Shown: one piece after another, positions 1 to 13,200 of the stretch
Layout: each line of letters opens with the position of its first letter
Numbering within the stretch: position 1 is the stretch's first letter
Assembly (NCBI RefSeq): GCF_045679555.1
Contig: NC_092091.1
Span: 68,639,437 to 68,703,436 of the forward strand
Source: Salvelinus alpinus
Lineage: Eukaryota; Chordata; Actinopteri; Salmoniformes; Salmonidae
Direction of reading: 5' to 3'
Length of the DNA stretch: 64,000 nt
Made by a program: the position numbers and the translations under genes
Notes under the pieces: generated by a model
Told to the model about the DNA's origin: nothing
Database searches by the model: none
Seen by the model: only the letters and a program-made list of their open reading frames with translations

Positions 1-1589
1 AGTGCAGCAAAAATGTCTAACAAGTAGGTCTACATAAATAATCATCAAAAACAAGAAATCACGAACGTCAGAACGAATCCAGTTGACAACCCAAATAACA
101 CTGTATCAGTAATCCAAATGCAATCTATGCCTATATACACCAAAAATATATAGACTACTTAGAATGATATGTAGAGACCTACAGCAGTCAGGGCCACAGG
201 AAAACTTGTGGCGAGGAGGAGGCTGTATTTGCCACAGCACTTTTTAATCAAGTGTAGAAGCAAATTATTTAGTTTAATAAAATATATCGACGCTTAGCAT
301 TAAAACGATTTGTCAACTCGCACACAATGTTTATGTCCTTCATATCTGAGTGCTGCTGCAGCGCTTTGCGTGTCTTGATTCACGAAAATCGCAGGGCGCG
401 CGATAGCTCAAGGCGCGCTCTCTACTTTCATCTGGTATTTAGCAAGCTTGATAACACATCACTCCCCCTACACAAGCAAAAACTGTTACATAAATGCCGA
501 CACAAACAAAAACTGTTACATACATGTAGCAGTCTAAATAGCTAAACATTAGCGATCTGACATGATGTATTGCATGGAAACGATACTATTTTTCAGTCTG
601 ATCAACTCTAGACTGGGCTACTAACAACAGCAGCTGCATAGTCTATAGACTGTGAATACATTTTTAATTAGGCCTACCATTGGGCAGTACTACACGATGC
701 AAACCTGCATAAAGCAAGCTCAGCCATGTGAGTTTTATTGTCCAATCATGTTGCTTTCTCTGTGTCTGTGTCGAGGAAACCCCCTAGTCCTTTAAAACGT
801 AATTCATGTATAATTAATATGAACAAATACAAGGTTGCTGTAGTTTGACAGGGTTTTCATCCTCATCAAGGCCAGGAGTTTTTCCAGGAGTTTAAAAAAA
901 ACATTTGACATGATTAGAAAAACTCTGGTCCCATCATAGCCCATATGAAACCTTTTTACAACAGATTAATTACGTCATACCATTTAAGGTCCGGAGTTTT
1001 ACCTGATTAGGTTACCAGATTAGGTAAAACTACGGGCCTCAGAATTGTATTATATTTTTGCCACGCTACTTTGGGACCTGTGGTGTCACCTCGGACGCAG
1101 TAGATACAGTGAGCTATGTCGAGAATCCAATGTATAAATAATAAACAGTGTAACAAAATGCAATCAATGTAAAGCAATAGCCCGAGATATATTACAATGA
1201 GCTATGCGAAGAATACAGTAGGCCTATGTGAATACACAGTGTGACAAACAGTATAAATATAGTCATTTTTATACAGTCCTTTCAATTTATTTAATTTTCT
1301 ATTGAAATCCACTTTAATTAAGTGTAATTCATAGTCCTGAAATATCAGTTTAGAGATGATCTCAATCATTGGGGTTGTGCTCTAGATACGAGTGAGAGCG
1401 ATTGAAAGAGAATGGGGTACTTTTGAAAATGTGGCAATAATTAAGAAATGCTTATTTGCCCATGCTTATTTGCCAATGTCCTGGTTGAACCATTCATGCA
1501 CACGCTTTGCACAATTTAACGGCATGGCTCGGTTTGGGAGGCGCCCATACTGTCATAGGAAAGATCTCATATATATCCTCGCGTCCTCG
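1..1589. other. Intergenic, AT-rich, no gene seen
   Basis: No convincing exon, RNA gene or full transposon is visible. Positions about 840-1035 look like a decayed repeat, including a small inverted repeat (gttttacctgat at about 996 against attaggtaaaac at about 1022). Positions about 1108-1260 hold two diverged copies of a unit of roughly 85 bases that begins gagctatg. Short ORFs here have no recognisable protein features. Confidence 0.5.
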
Positions 1590-1690
1590 CTCCTCGCCTC
1601 CTTCTCAATACCCATTGGATGAGAAAGCCAGAGGTCCCGCCCCTCTGACCTTCTCCTCCAATGGGTTTTGAGAAGGAGGCCAAGGAGAGA
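1590..1690. repeat. Imperfect inverted repeat (hairpin-forming repeat)
   Basis: The left arm (about 1593-1620) contains ccttctcaatacccattgga. The right arm (about 1651-1681) contains tccaatgggttttgagaagg, its near-perfect reverse complement. The spacer is about 30 bases and GC-rich. It looks like a dispersed repeat rather than a gene part. It sits just upstream of the candidate abcg2 promoter and carries ATTGG/CCAAT sequences in both arms. Confidence 0.6.
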
Positions 1691-1751
1691 TGACGCGGAG
1701 AGTATGTATTGAGATTTCGCCATAGCCGCTTCTTTTATTCAACACCGGTAG

Positions 1752-1859
1752 TATAAATTCATTGGCCAAAGCGGATCGTTGGTCACACGCGTGGCTTGGT
1801 TCGGTCTTTTCTGGTACAAGACCGGAGAGGACTGTAGAAATTTCAAAGTTTACAGGCGG
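1752..1859 (+). promoter_or_regulatory. abcg2: Candidate abcg2 promoter and 5' UTR exon 1
   Basis: A TATA-like tataaat (1752-1758) is followed by an ATTGG box and a GC-richer segment ending in a plausible splice donor, aggcgg|gtatgt, with the donor GT at 1860-1861. ABCG2 genes have a non-coding first exon upstream of the ATG exon, and the ATG exon here starts with an acceptor (cccacag) near 4358. Placing exon 1 here is inference from a TATA box plus a donor; no transcript evidence is available. A first exon left of the window is equally possible. Confidence 0.3.
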
Positions 1860-1861
1860 GT

Positions 1862-3195
1862 ATGTATCCGTTTTGCATAATATTTTCAGATTGGATATAT
1901 TTTATTTTAGGCTAAATTTGCTACATAATTTGGAGGCTAAATGCCATGCATAACGGTGACGTGATCCTCCTCGTGAATTCTTTAGTAACATCCTGCTTCT
2001 ACATGCTAGTATTATATAAAAAATAGCGGGCGCCGATTATCTTTTAGTTCCAGACGATGATTCAATTTTGTTCACGTTTTTGTAAATGACCACACTCCAG
2101 TGCATGCGTGTTTGGTAAAAGAAAACATTTGAGTTATTTTAGCATTTTTGTACAATTAAATATTGTTGTTTACTTTACGTCTATGAAATGAAGGCTACAT
2201 ACTTTTTTTCACGCAGAAACAACCTAACGTTACTTAGTCATCCATGCATTGCATTCCCAGTCGAACAATTAGGGTCACCCATTCAAACCATTCAGAAATC
2301 ATATTTCCAAGAAGGCCTACGATTATTCGTCTTCACGGGACAAATGTGTCTGTATTTCTCATACATAATCTGTCCTGTCCTGATTAATCTTGTTATAACA
2401 GAAAAGTCAATAAAAAAGGCTTAGCTTATAAATGTGCATGGCTATCTTCAGTCATGGTAAAACATGAATATATAATTTTCAAATAGCCTAGGCTATGATA
2501 TACATTTGTAGCAATTATGCTAAGAGAGGGTGGTACAACAAGTAAGCACAATGAATGTACATGTGGAAAGTGGTCCAACTAACTAAATTTCAACGCAGGT
2601 CTGCTCATTGGACGAGTATATTGTTTTCCAGTGTCTAAACATTCCTATAGGATTAAATAGATTAAATTATTTGGTTTAATTTGTCTTCAACAAGCGTATC
2701 CCAGAGCAGAGGTATTTAGAGTGGTATAATGTATTTCTAACTGCATTTGAAAGCGATTGGGTGTCTCTCCTCACTCTAGCTTTTCTCTATTGCTTCTCTG
2801 GAGCGCTTCTCTCTCTCAAGCTTCTCTCTCCGTCTCTCGAGCTTCTTTCTCTCTATGTACCAGTCCACCACAAAGGTCGCATGACATTCATTTAGACTGA
2901 TCCTAATTAAATGTGCTCAGATATGCAGACAATGTGCCCAATGTTTCCACTTCTCCACATATAAATGTATTGCGTAATGATAAATGTGTATCACTCTTCC
3001 TAAAAGTCTGAAGTTTGTCTCTACACTATATCCCTCCCTTACTTGAAGCTCTCAGATTCATACACCAAAGTATGTCCTAAAGGCATCAATAAAACATATT
3101 AAAAGTCCTTCTATTTATCCACTCTAAATCTCAAATTAAGTGACACCCTATTTATTCTCCATACAGTAGTGCACTTCTTTTGACCAGAATTACTT
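1862..3195. other. Presumed abcg2 first intron or upstream DNA
   Basis: AT-rich DNA with no recognisable gene. Positions about 2765-2865 are a CT-rich low-complexity stretch (repeated cttctctct). Everything else appears unique or too decayed to classify. Confidence 0.4.
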
Positions 3196-4293
3196 TGGTC
3201 AGAAGTAACTCAATCATCAAGTTTGCAGATGCCGCAATAGTGGTGTGCCTGATTTACCAACAACGATGAGACAACCTACAGGGAGGAGGTGAGGGGAGTG
3301 GTGCCAGGGAAATAACCCCTCCCTCAACGTCAACAAAACGAAGGAGCTGATCGTGGACTTCAGGAGACAGCAGAGAGAGCACGCCCCCATTCACCCCGAC
3401 AGGGCAGCAGTGGAGAGGGTGGAAAGCATCAAGTTCCTCGGCGTGCACATCACTGACAACCTGAAATGGTTCATCCACACAGAGAGTGTGGTAAAGAAGG
3501 CGCAACAGCCCCTAAGACCCAACAGCTTGGATCTTAAGACCCTCACAAACTTCTACAGATGCACCATTGAGAGTATCCTGTCAGGCTGTATCACCTCCTG
3601 GTTCAGCAATTGCACCGTCCGCAGGGCTTTCTACACTGCCTGCCCTACAAGACATCTACAGCGCCCGGTGTCACAGGAAGGCCAAGAAGATCATAAAGGA
3701 CCTCAGCCACCCGAGCCACAACCTGTTCACCCGCTACCATCTAGAAAGTGGAGACAGTACAGGTGCATCAAAGCTGGGACCAAGAGACTGAAAAACAGCT
3801 TCTATCTCCATGCCATCCGACTATTAAATAGTCACCACTAGCCGGCCTCCGTTCAGTACCCTGCCCTGAACTCAAGTCATTCTTACTGGCCGACTACCAC
3901 CCGGTACTCAACCCCACACCTTAGAGACTGCTGCCCTATGTACATAGTCATTGAACACTGGTCACTTTAATAATGTTTACATACTGTTTTACCCACTTCA
4001 TATGTATATGCTGTATTCTAGTCAAGGCTCATCCTATATAATTACTGCTGTACACACCTTTTCTATTCATATACTGTCCATCATGTTTATATACACTATC
4101 ATATACATATATATATATTTATATTCCGGACTCTGACTTGCTCGTCATGATATTTCTTAATATTTTTATTTTGAGGGATTTGTGTGTATTGTTAGGTATT
4201 ACTGCACTGTCTGAGCTAGAAATACAAGCATTTCGCTGCACCTGTGATAACATCTGCAAAGTATGTGCATGCAATCTATAACATTTGATTTGA
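3196..4293 (+). mobile_element. LINE remnant (RT C-terminal part and 3' tail)
   Basis: A 5'-truncated non-LTR retrotransposon. Translated pieces read [32 protein letters not shown] and a C-terminal IRLLNSHH, which is the region after the reverse-transcriptase catalytic box in a teleost LINE family with several other copies in this window (27.3-29.3, 37.4-37.9, 59.1-60.0, 60.3-61.0 kb). The tail ends at about 4293 with aacatttgatttga. Clade assignment (Rex1/CR1/L2-like) is tentative. Frame is lost in several places, so the copy is dead. Confidence 0.8.
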
Positions 4294-4376
4294 GTAGTGC
4301 ACTACACAAGGAAAATAGTGTATCAATTTCACTCCTATCCCTTGACCAATCCCCACAGGTCTCACCCCTGCAGATA

Positions 4377-7300
4377 ATGACCGATCGAGCCAATCACATC
4401 AGCGTCGCCATGACTGAAGGCGTCACATCCACTAACGGGACGCCCAGGACCAAGGTCATAACCAGCAGCACCATGGTGGAGCTGAACAAGCTGCAGCCCC
4501 GGGGCTCCACGGTCAGCTTCCACAGTATCCAGTACAAGGTGAAGCTGAAGACTGGACCGCTCTGCAAGAGGAAGAACACTGCCAGGGAGATACTGGTGGA
4601 CCTCAAGTGAGTGGAGTTAGTGGATCCTTTGGTCTCATGTACACACAGACACAAGCAGACAAACACACACTTTCAAAGATGCACACACACTCTCATGTAT
4701 TCTACACACAGGCTTCCACCTTGAAACATGCCCAAACGCACAAGTTTTAGTGATACTAATTGACTAGTGGATGATTAAAGTGAGTTTGATCACATGCATA
4801 CACACACACACACACACAGTCCTGTGTGGCTCAGTTGGTAGAGCATGGAGCTTGCAACGCCAAGGATAAAGGTTTGATTCCCGCTGGAGCCACCCATATG
4901 AAAAATGTATGCACACATGACTATAAGTCCCTTTGGATAAAAGCGTCTGCTAAATGACATACAATGAGTAAGGTTACATGCACACAATAAGGTGATTATT
5001 GTGGATAGTCAGATTATGATGAAAATGTTTACATGCTTTGCAAAAATAACGATTTCCCTAAAAATCCTGTTTACATGGACACATCTGAAGTCAGGCTACC
5101 TGATGGCACTCTGTTAAATGCAGAAAATCGGCAATAAAAAAAAATTTTGGAAGCACATTTGATTCTGAGTTGGGAAATATAAAGTTTGTATGTGAAAACT
5201 ACTTCTAAGACTCATACATTCAGTTGTTCCAAACTCACTTCACTCACGCTAAAGAGGGAGGCTCGCTCGGCTGGTGCTGGCACATGCACAGATCAAAACA
5301 CCGCTGGAACGCAGATTAAGGTGTTTACATGTCCTAATAATTCAAAAGATTGCTCAGAAAACCAGTTTTTTTTATTGGCATATGCTTACTTCGATTTTGA
5401 CCTTACGCCGATTTAAGATAAGCAGAGTATTAATCAGTTTAATTTCAAATTATTACTGTGCGTGTAAAAATACTCAATAACTAGCTACATTAACACACAC
5501 ACGCCGAAATGCTAGTGGACCTGAAGTTAATATACACTTTGACCACCCAATTACATTTGGTGATTATGAAGCTAATTCGATGTGGATTTATTGGCAGATT
5601 CACCTCTTTCTCGCTCTGTGTTGAGCTCGTTTGCTTATGTCTTTCTTGGTACAGCCTCAGTGTATTCCTGCCCACCACCACACCCCTTTACAGTGGTGTA
5701 AAGCACTTAAGTAAAAAATACTTTAAAGTACTACTTAAGTAATTTTTGGAGGTGTCTTTACTTTACATATTTTTGCCAACTTTTACTTCACTATATTCCT
5801 AAATAAAATAATGTACTTTTTACTCCATACATTTTTCCTGACACCCAAAAGTACTTGTTATATTTTGACAAGAAAATGGTCTAATTCACACACTTATCAA
5901 GAGAGCATCCCTGGTCATCCCTACTGCCTCTGATCTGGTGGACTCACTTAACATAGATGCTTTGTTTGTAAATTATGTCTGAGTGTTGGAGTGTGCCCCT
6001 GCTGTCCGTCAACAACAAACAAATGAGAAAATTGTGCCGTCTGGTTTGCTTAATATAAGGACTTTTAAATGATTTATACTTTTGATACTTACGTACATTT
6101 TAGCAATTACATTTACTTTCGATACTTAAGTATATTTAAAATCAAATACTTTTAGACTTTTACTCAAGTAATATTTTACTGGGTGACTTTCACTTTTACT
6201 TGAGTCATTTTCTACTAAGGTATATTTACTTTTACTCAAGTATGACAATTGGGTACTTTTTCCACCACTGCCCCTTTACTAGTGAATTAAGGGAGTGTTA
6301 ACAAATTAGGAATGCTTGTGAGTGTCATTGATGGATCTAACTCAATTATAGGAATTAAGTTTGCTGTCTCTCCACTGCTCATGAAGAGGTTTTAGGTGTG
6401 TGTGTGTGTGTGTCAGAGAGAGCGTGAAAGTGAAGTGAAACCAAAAGAGGGAGAGACATCATTAACACAAGTTGACAAAACATACAGGCCTCTCCATTTG
6501 AGATTAGGGCTAGCATACTCAGACCACAATGAACAATAGTGCAGCGGAAAATTCAAATGTCTTTTTTTTCTGATGGCATTAAATGTACTGGACATTTCCC
6601 AGGGAGGAATGCGTAATTTCACACAAGTTTTTGGTCCGTTTCCCCTAGTGTTAATTATATGATATTAAGCATGGTTTCTTGCGTGTAATCTCTTTGATGC
6701 ACTGTGGAGCAGGCTGCCAAGGAACCATTAAATGCTGTCACGTGATTCTACACTACAAGCCTTTATAATTCAGCTTTTTAATTCAGCTTTTTATATGACA
6801 GATACTTTTTTATACCAATTGTGCAAATGTTCTTTGTGGAATCACAAGATTTGATTATGTATTCTTGTTTTGGACCATTATACAATGGTATAGATAAAAA
6901 TAATTCTCAGATTGTTGGAGGTCTTTGGGATCACCGTATTCTTTGTGCTGTTTGAATCGGTTAATTGGAGAACCAAACCTCCTTTTCATTCTGTCACTCT
7001 TGTGATTCTTCCGTGTGTATGACTATGCTATAGAGACAATTTTTACACATTAAAACCACACGCCCTTGACACTTGATAAACTTGCTGGACTGGCGTGATA
7101 ACTTTTGCCGCCGTATGTAATGGTTTGATAAGACATTTGCGTAACATTGTGCGTATAGAAAGTAGATTACAAAAATGCTTTGCCCATGACTTGAATGGGT
7201 GCTATAAACCTGTCGTAAGCATGTCATAAGGTGCTATAAATCTAGCATTTTGTTTGATGATAAAAGTTCTGTCCTATAATTCTTGGTTCTTAATCAGCTT

Positions 7301-10124
7301 TTCACAGTTCTGAAAGTGGTTTATGGAGCAAAAAAGTTCCTCTGAGATGAAATCAACTTATTTCTTTTTCATAGCCACAATTCCTTGAGTGCAGACGTTT
7401 TTTATTGGTATTGATTCAATGTTAGGTTCATCTAGCTTTGATTTGACCAACTTAGTCCAACAGTTTGAAATGCTTATGAATGACTCAGTTGTGTGTACAC
7501 ATATCCAAATCTATTTACTGATTTGCAACTGAACTGTAGGCCTATACTCTTATTGATTTTTGTAAGTCTTTACAGTGCTACACTTCTCATTGGTATAAAA
7601 CATGATGTAACACAATGTGTGTTGATTACATGTTTATTATGGTAAATATGTGGAATGTTTCAATGCATCTTAAAATATCTTGTGCGTTTTGTCGTTGTCT
7701 TGCAGTGGCATCATGAGACCGGGTCTAAATGCTATTCTAGGACCCACTGGAAGTGGAAAGTCCTCGTGAGTATTTTGTTGACGACAACGGTTTATCTTGA
7801 AGGCATTACATTGCTTGTTACAAAAAAAAGGTCCCACAGGTTGCCATAGTGATTATTGATCTAACGTTATGGTTAGGTTCCTGGACGTTCTAGCAGCCAG
7901 GAAGGACCCCTCTGGTCTCTCAGGGGAGGTGCTGATCGACGGGGCGCCACAACCACCCAACTTCAAGTGCCTCTCCGGCTATGTTGTCCAGGTAAGTCTA
8001 TTGGCTACCTGTTGTAAACCTTATCGCGACATATTGTCGTAGACCATGGTACAGTTAGAAGAGCATATTCAAAGGAGACAACAACACTCTAGGGTCCAAC
8101 AGCAGGAAAAAACAGTGTAGCTACAGTACTTTTTCAAGCTCCTGACCATATTACCCCAGTCAGTGCCCTCTGACCTTTGTCTCTGTGACCTCACCAGGAC
8201 GACGTGGTGATGGGGACTCTGACGGTGAGGGAGAACCTGCGATTCTCTGCAGCGCTGCGTCTGCCCCGCTCCGTGCCCCAGAAAGAGAAGGAGGCCAGGG
8301 TCAACGACCTCATCACCGAGCTAGGCCTGACCAAGGTGGCTGACGCAAAGGTACGTTGTAACATAGAATGGAAATGTTGAGATGACTGTTCAGGACTGAA
8401 TTCATGATAGTATTATGAGCCTATGAGACCAATAGAATTAGGAATTTGAGTTTGAGTAGGACTAAATGCAGTTTAATAGGCTCTCTATGATCAAACCGTC
8501 CACAGTATTTCCCCTCCACTATATACACTGAGTATACCAAACACCTTCCTAATATTGAGTTGCACCCCCCCCCCCACACACAGGGATTCTGGCCCATGTT
8601 GACTCCAATGCTTCCCACAGTTGTGTCAAGTTGGCTGGATGTCCTTTGGGTGGTGGACCATTCTTGATACACACGGGAAACTGTTGAGCGTGGAAAACCC
8701 AGCAGGGTTGCAGTTCTTGACAACTCAAACTGGTGCGCCTGGCACCTACTACCATACCCCGTTCAAAGGCATCTTTTGTCTTGCCCGTTCACCCTCTGAA
8801 TGGCACATATACACAATCCATCTCTCAATGGTCTCAAGGCCTAGAAATCCTTCTTTAACCTGTCTCCTCCCCTTCATCGACACTTTAAGTAGATTTAACA
8901 AGTGACATCAATAATGGATCATAGCTTTCACCGGGATTCAACTGGTCAGTCTATGTTATGGAAAGAGCAGGTGTTCTTGATGTTTTGTTTACCCATTGTA
9001 GATGTGCAGTAAAATTGCTTCCTTCTCACCAATGTCTTCCAATGTCATTTTGAAGGTTTCAGGCCATATGAGGGCTATCATGTCATACAAGGCTGTGGTA
9101 CCATACAGCATATGATAGATGTCCAAGGGCTATCATGTGATGTGATTGTGTTCCTCCCCAGGTTGGTACCCAGATGATCCGGGGGATCTCTGGAGGGGAG
9201 AGGAAGAGGACCAACATCGGCATGGAGCTCATCATCGACCCCTCGGTTCTCTTCTTGGATGAACCCACCACGGGCCTGGACGCTAGCACCGCTAACTCTG
9301 TCCTGCTGCTGCTCAAAAGGTATCTGTAGCTCTAAACTGTTACTGTAACGGGCCTGGACGCTAGCACCGCTAACTCTGTCCTGCTGCTGCTCAAAAGGTA
9401 TCTGTAGCTCTAAACTGTTAGTGTAATGGGCCTGGACGCTAGCACCGCTAACTCTGTCCTGCTGCTGCTCAAAAGGTATAGCACTACTATTCCAAGAAGG
9501 AAAGCCATTTCATTTAATTTCGATTGATTCATAATCGGTGGGGTTAGTGGTAGGTATCACACGTTTCATATTTGATGCTTTTCTTATTCCCTTCCCTGTT
9601 TAATTTGCACCACATTTGTCCTCTAAATGTCCTACCTTTCTTATTGGCTACCCTGTTAAATGTAGACCTCCAGCCCTTTTTTCATTGTTTTATCTCCTTT
9701 TAGAATGGCCAATCAGGGACGCACCATCATCATGTCCATCCACCAACCGCGTTACTCCATCTACCGGCTGTTCGACTCCCTGACCCTGCTAGTTAGCGGC
9801 AAACAGGTGTACCATGGGCCGGCCCAGAATGCACTGGACTATTTCGCCGACATAGGTAACCTTCAATGTCAATACTACACACAAAGTATAAGGAGATACC
9901 GTTGTTGTGTTGTTTAAGAGATAAAGGAAGTTAGATTGATGTAAAAGTCTTGAACGGGACAGAGCAGAATAGAGATTGATATAGGGGAGACTAATGTTCG
10001 CATGTGTTGTTGTATCCTAGGTTACGCCTGCGAGGCCCACAACAACCCAGCCGACTTCTTCCTAGACGTCATCAACGGAGACTCTACTGCCACTGCTATG
10101 AACAAGATTCAGGGAGAAGGTCAT

Positions 10125-10219
<95 letters not shown>

Positions 10220-13200
10220 ATGAGTCCAAGTCTCGCAAGCACCTGAAAGGTGCCTTAGAGCCCTGGCAGCATAGTAAAAGAACAAGGGACCCAGCGCTCT
10301 AACACAAACAACATCTGCCCCTGCGTCAGTGAGATTAGGGGTGCAGGAGGCTTGGCGTTGCCCAGACAGGGACAGGGGTTGGAGGGAGCGGGCGGCTGAT
10401 GATGCAGCCAGGGCCTGAGGCTGGAGGCCAGGCAGTTGGATAACCCCCGTTAATCCTATCAGCTCAATGTGAAAAACCCTCTGATCTGTACTGGTACAGT
10501 AGGATTTGTTGGCCTTTGAGAGGCTACGGCTAATGCTAATAGCGACAGGCATACACTATTGGTGTGGATTGTGGAAGGAACCGTTTTGGTACAATGGGAG
10601 TAGTCAGCCGGATCACTGACTGGACTTCAATGAATTTGTATCTGGGTCTTTTGCACTTAGGATAAGGGTATGGATTGAAAAATGGGTTGTTGTCATGGGT
10701 GAATTAAGGAGTGATGGTCTCCAACCTTTAACAGTGTGTATTGACTCTTGGTTCTCTCCCCTCCTAGACATTGACTTTGAGGAGCTGAGTGGCTCCAGGC
10801 AGACCATCGAGGAGCGTCTAGTGGAGGAGTACAGGAACTGCTCCTACTTCAGAGACACCCAGGTCGAGCTGGAGAGGATCACCCAGGGAAAGCAGTACAC
10901 CACCAAGCCCACGTCCCGTACCATCACCTACAACAGCTCCTTCTTCACCCAGCTACACTGGGTCCTAGGCAGAACATTCCGGAACCTGGCGCTGAACCCC
11001 CAGACATCCGTTGCACAGGTTAGAACACACACCGATACAGACGCACACACACACACCGATACAGACGCACACACACACACACCGATACAGACGCACGCAC
11101 AAACAAATACTCACCGGATTTCTATTTGTGAGTTTAAAGCTTAAGAGGTGCTGTACCAATGTCCCCTAAACTCATTTCAAACACACCCCAGTGGGGAGAG
11201 GATTCTCAGAATAAAATGGTAATGGATTTTGCTACGCTCCTATCACCAACAACCTTATGACTGGACTTACCCTCCAGGCAAGTGACTTGAGAATAGTATG
11301 ATTTCTAATTGCAGCCCGCGTACTTTTCTCCACTTCACAACAAGCTCTTTTGCGCTTAAAGGGTGACGGAGTTGGCGGGAGGAGGGAGTTCTGACGACTT
11401 AGTGCCCTCATTAGTCATCCAAGGCAACAACATGCCATCAGAAGTATCTCACTTCAAGAATTATTAACATCTAATTGGCCTCATAGTAAATCGACAATAA
11501 TCCCAGACTGGGGTCTGGATCTTAAAGGCTAGAGGGCTGGAGACCTAGCTAATCAGCTTTGCTGACTGTTGTGACCCTGCTGTTGCCTCTCCGGGCCTAG
11601 AACTGAAGTGATATCATATCTGGCCACAGCTCCACCCCCCCCCCCCCCCAGTGGCCAGAGCCCAGACCTTTGTCACATGATCGCGCCATGACCCGCGCTG
11701 GGCTTCCACATGAGGGGCTTGGGGAATGAGGTGAAAAAGGCTCAACCTTATTAGCTTATCCTCTCACCCTGGGAACCGCGCTGGGGCCGGTTAGGCCTGT
11801 CATAAGATGTAAATCGTCAGGATTAAAACAAATGTCGCTCCGGAGATTTCACCCTTTCTCTCTTTGTTTTCTCTCTTTCTTACCCAACATGGACTACCGG
11901 TCTGTGGATGAGGGAGAGTGTGGAGAGCGCTGATTCGGTGTAGTTTTTGTGGGAATATACCTAGTTTTAAGAATCTCCACATTCTTAATGGACTAATCAG
12001 GTTCTATCAGGGTTCTTAATGGACTAATCAGGTTCTATCAGGGTTCTTAATGGCCTAATCAGGTTCTATCAGGGTTCTTCATGAACTAATCAGGTTCTAT
12101 CAGGATTCTTCATAAACTAATCAGGTTCTATCAGGATTCTTAATGGACTAATCAGGTTCTATCAGGATTCTTCATGAACTAATCAGGTTCTATCAGGATT
12201 CTTAATGGACTAATTAGGTTCTATCAGGGTTAGACCCTTTGACTCTGCAAGTATCACTACTTCTCCTGACCTTTGTATTCATCATAGCATCTTACCTAAC
12301 TGTACTTCTCTGAGAGAGAGCTAAACCCTTTTTTCTATAGACCTAAAGAGATGTGTTTACATTAAAACGTGCCTGGACCTTTGCTCACAATGGGCTCCCT
12401 CATGCGACTGAAATCTCAGTTGTGTAAGGCATATTGTCAGACATATAAGATTGTTTACTCCCCAATGCCACGGCGCATTGCGGGTCATGATGTAAAATAT
12501 GACATTATGATTGTCTGATTTGCTGACCTTTGACCTGGCTACTAAACTTACGATGTTTCTCTTTTGGGCAGCTGGGAGTCACCATTTTTCTGGCTCTTAT
12601 TGTGGGCGCCATTTTCTTCGGGGTGAAGGACGACCAGAGTGGAATACAGAACAGGTGGGGGAAACATTTTTATCACAACACCTTAAATCCATCTCAGAAT
12701 GGGATGTAAGTTGATCTGATTTCGATTAATCTGTAGACTGAAACTGATGGGAACCCATGGGGCAGAACAACGGCAGTGTCTGCCTGTAAAGGTTAGGTTA
12801 GTAAATGACTCTTTGGGAGAGAGATGTTATAACAGAATAATGCAGACATATACACTGCCGTTCAAAAGTTTGGGGTCATTTAGAAATGTATTTGTTTTTG
12901 AAATAAAAAAAATGGTCCATTAAAATAACATCAAATTGATCAGAAATACGGTGTAGACATTGTTAATGTTGTAAATGAGTATTGTAGCTGGAAACGGCTG
13001 ATTTGTAATGGAATATCTACATAGGCGTATAGAGGCCCATTATCAGCAACCATCACTCCTGTGTTCCAATGGCATGTTGTGTTAGCTAATCCAAGTTTAT
13101 CATTTCAAAAGGCTAATTGATCATTAGAAAACCCTTTTGCAATTATGTTAGCACAGCTGAAAACTGTTGTTCTGATTAAAGAAGCAATAAAACTGCCATT

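Noticed and set aside
4819-4895. tRNA gene
   Set aside because: A- and B-box-like sequences are present, but the cloverleaf does not close and the sequence continues into a SINE body.
10002-10552. ORFs encoding long Thr-His or Val-Cys repeats
   Set aside because: They are translations of the (CA)n microsatellite in an abcg2 intron, partly fused to the real exon 10021-10119.
11980-12227. CRISPR-like array
   Set aside because: Repeats are directly contiguous with no spacers, in a vertebrate intron; it is a minisatellite.
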